Below, piece by piece: positions 4,980 to 6,266 of a stretch of 6,266 nucleotides of DNA (position 1 is the stretch's first letter; each line of letters begins with the position of its first letter). The position numbers and the translations under genes were made by a program. A model generated the notes under the pieces. That model did not search any database. It saw only the letters and a list, made by a program, of their open reading frames with translations, and was not told where the DNA came from. The DNA is from Candidatus Rokuibacteriota bacterium (lineage in GTDB: Bacteria; Methylomirabilota; Methylomirabilia; Rokubacteriales; CSP1-6), in assembly GCA_016179165.1 (NCBI GenBank), contig JACORX010000353.1, positions 1 to 6,266 of the forward strand. Reading direction: 5' to 3'.

Positions 4980-6157
4980 AGCTTGAGCCCCTTGAGCCGC
5001 TCCATGGCCTCGGCCAGGCGCTTGGCGTCGATCGTCAGCGCGATCCGATAGAATCCTTCGCCGGACGGGCCGAAGCCCACGCCCGGGGTGACGACGCAGC
5101 CGACCTCGTCGAGGAGACGTGCTGCGAACGTCCGCGAGTCGAGGCCCTTTGGCACGGGCGCCCAGACGAAGAAGGCCGCCTTGGGCACGTCCACCTCCCA
5201 GCCGAGCGCCTTGAGCCCCGCGACCACCACGTCTCGCCGCTCCTGGTAGATCCGGCGGTACTGCTCTGGAATATCCTGCGGCCCCGTGAGCGCGGCGATG
5301 CCGGCTTCCTGGACCGCCTGGAAGACGCCCGAGTCCACGTTCGTCTTGATCTTGCCGAGGCCGCCGAGGTAGCGCGCGTTGCCGACGCAGAAGCCGATGC
5401 GCCAGCCGGTCATCGAATACGTCTTGGAGAGCGAGTGGAATTCGACGCCGACTTCCTTGGCGCCCGGCGTCTCGAGGAAGGAGGGCGGCGTGTAGCCGTC
5501 GAAGCGGAGCTCCGAGTACATGGCGTCGTGGCAGACGATGATGCCGTGCCTGCGCGCGAACGCGGCCGCCTTGGCGAAGAACTCGCCGCCCGCCACCGCG
5601 GCCGTCGGATTGTTGGGGTAGTTGAGGTACATGAGCTTCGCCCGGCGCGCCACGTCCTCGGGGATGGCGTCGAGGTCGGGTAGGAAGCCGTTCTGCCGCC
5701 TGAGCGGCATGAAGTGGACTTCGCCGCCCGCGAACCACGTCCCCGCCGCGTAGACCGGGTAGCCGGGGTCCGGCACCAGCACCACGTCACCCGGGTTGAC
5801 CCAGGCGAGCGGCATGTGCGCCGTGCCTTCCTTGGAGCCGACCAGCGTCAGCGCCTCGGTCTCGGGGTCGAGCGCCACGCCGAAGCGCCGCATGTACCAT
5901 TGCGCGACGGCCGCGCGGAAGGTGAGCAGCCCTTCGTAGTCGGGGTAGCGGTGATTGGCCGCGTTGTCGGCGGCGCGCTTGAGCGCCTCGATGATGTGCG
6001 GCGGCGTCGGCAGGTCGGGGTCGCCGATGCCCATGTCGATGAGGTCCGCCCCGCGGGCGCGCGCCCCGCGCTTCTTCTTGTCGATCTCGGCGAAGAGATA
6101 GGGCGGCAGCTTCCGCAGCCGCTCGGCCATCTCGAAGGTCTTGGGGGATTCGGCCAC
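4976..6157 (-). CDS. dapL: LL-diaminopimelate aminotransferase (PLP-dependent, fold type I)
   Basis: DapL makes LL-2,6-diaminopimelate directly from tetrahydrodipicolinate with glutamate as amino donor, bypassing the DapD/C/E route to lysine and peptidoglycan. The 393-residue product has normal length. Key parts: KLPPYLFAEIDKKK, then MGIGDPDLPTPPHIIEAL (43-59), the phosphate-binding GSKEG (107-111), YLNYPNNPT with Asn183, HDAMYSEL with Asp211 and Tyr214 at the PLP ring, SLSKTYSMTGWRIG with the PLP-binding Lys245, and YRIAL with Arg371 for the substrate carboxylate. The start used is GTG 6155-6157; ATG 6128-6130 (Met10) is an alternative closer to family N termini, and neither has a good ribosome site. 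It is the first gene of the run dapL-folB-folK-sigma-anti-sigma. A long palindromic repeat begins only about 14 bp upstream, so its promoter must lie in or beyond that repeat. Other class I/II aminotransferase activity is possible, but the motif set favours DapL. Confidence 0.93.
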   Translation of the reverse strand: MAESPKTFEMAERLRKLPPYLFAEIDKKKRGARARGADLIDMGIGDPDLPTPPHIIEALKRAADNAANHRYPDYEGLLTFRAAVAQWYMRRFGVALDPETEALTLVGSKEGTAHMPLAWVNPGDVVLVPDPGYPVYAAGTWFAGGEVHFMPLRRQNGFLPDLDAIPEDVARRAKLMYLNYPNNPTAAVAGGEFFAKAAAFARRHGIIVCHDAMYSELRFDGYTPPSFLETPGAKEVGVEFHSLSKTYSMTGWRIGFCVGNARYLGGLGKIKTNVDSGVFQAVQEAGIAALTGPQDIPEQYRRIYQERRDVVVAGLKALGWEVDVPKAAFFVWAPVPKGLDSRTFAARLLDEVGCVVTPGVGFGPSGEGFYRIALTIDAKRLAEAMERLKGLKL

Positions 6158-6171
6158 GCGCGGATCTGCTA

Positions 6172-6266
6172 GCAGGCTGCTGAAAAAGGCCCATCTGCTT
6201 CGTTGGCGCCCTCGGCCGCACGCTCAACGTACAGAGAGTACGCCTCGCGTGCGGCCGTCGGGCGCC
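6172..6266. repeat. Palindromic repeat (MITE/REP-like), cut by the window end
   Basis: The left end reads GCAGGCTGCTGAAAAAGGCC, like a terminal inverted repeat of a small mobile element. A long imperfect palindrome follows: GGCGCCCTCGGCCGCACGC (6205-6223) pairs with GCGTGCGGCCGTCGGGCGCC (6247-6266) apart from a small mismatch and a one-base bulge, and an inner CGTAC (6228-6232) pairs with GTACG (6238-6242) around AGAGA. The axis is near 6235, so a symmetrical element would extend to about 6298, beyond the window, and should end in GGCCTTTTTCAGCAGCCTGC. It carries no protein. I recall similar ends as frequent dispersed repeats in GC-rich uncultivated bacteria, but could not check this. Confidence 0.75.

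Noticed and set aside
4617..5738. 373-residue minus-strand frame as one long gene
   Set aside because: Only its last 120 residues are FolB; the rest is an Arg/Gly-rich alternative frame inside dapL, which has complete family motifs.
5787..6227. Minus-strand frame starting at 6227 inside the palindromic repeat
   Set aside because: It overlaps dapL in another frame and gives an Arg/Ala-rich product without homology.

Overview
This is a high-GC bacterial window with two halves of different character. Nothing in it fixes the taxonomy. The GC-rich codon use, the LL-diaminopimelate aminotransferase route to lysine and cell wall, and the palindromic repeat beginning with a GCTGCTGAAAAAGGCC-type end fit uncultivated GC-rich soil or groundwater lineages (Rokubacteria/Methylomirabilota-like, or deltaproteobacterial relatives). 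That placement is an inference of low confidence.

Positions 1-2777 are accessory and partly decayed. On the minus strand there is a family 4-type glycosyltransferase pseudogene (251-1089) that lost its middle and is out of frame. Just beyond its 3' end is a very short candidate remnant of a second glycosyltransferase start (128-184). About 510 bp without a recognisable gene follow (1090-1603). Next comes an intact type II toxin-antitoxin pair: a Phd-type antitoxin (1999-2241) and a PIN-domain VapC toxin (1604-2002), overlapping by 4 nt, with nested inverted repeats in front of the antitoxin that look like its operator. A plus-strand piece of an IS110-family transposase (2357-2716), lacking its N-terminal nuclease domain and its C-terminal tail, separates this pair from the next block.

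Positions 2778-6157 are one tightly packed minus-strand operon, read from right to left: dapL (LL-diaminopimelate aminotransferase), folB (dihydroneopterin aldolase), folK (HPPK), an ECF sigma factor and a single-pass membrane anti-sigma factor. Junctions are a 2-nt overlap or gaps of 4 to 19 nt, so co-transcription is likely. The first gene supplies the lysine/peptidoglycan precursor, folB and folK are consecutive steps of folate synthesis, and the last two form an envelope-responsive regulatory pair.

The window ends (6172-6266) inside a long palindromic repeat, a MITE- or REP-like element, only 14 bp from the dapL start codon.

Most worth checking: the glutamine at the usual catalytic glutamate position of FolB, the apparent CTG start of folB overlapping the dapL stop codon, the anti-sigma factor without the usual zinc-binding Cys/His motif, and the palindromic element at the head of the operon. 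I see no clear sign of a wholly new defence or mobile system.
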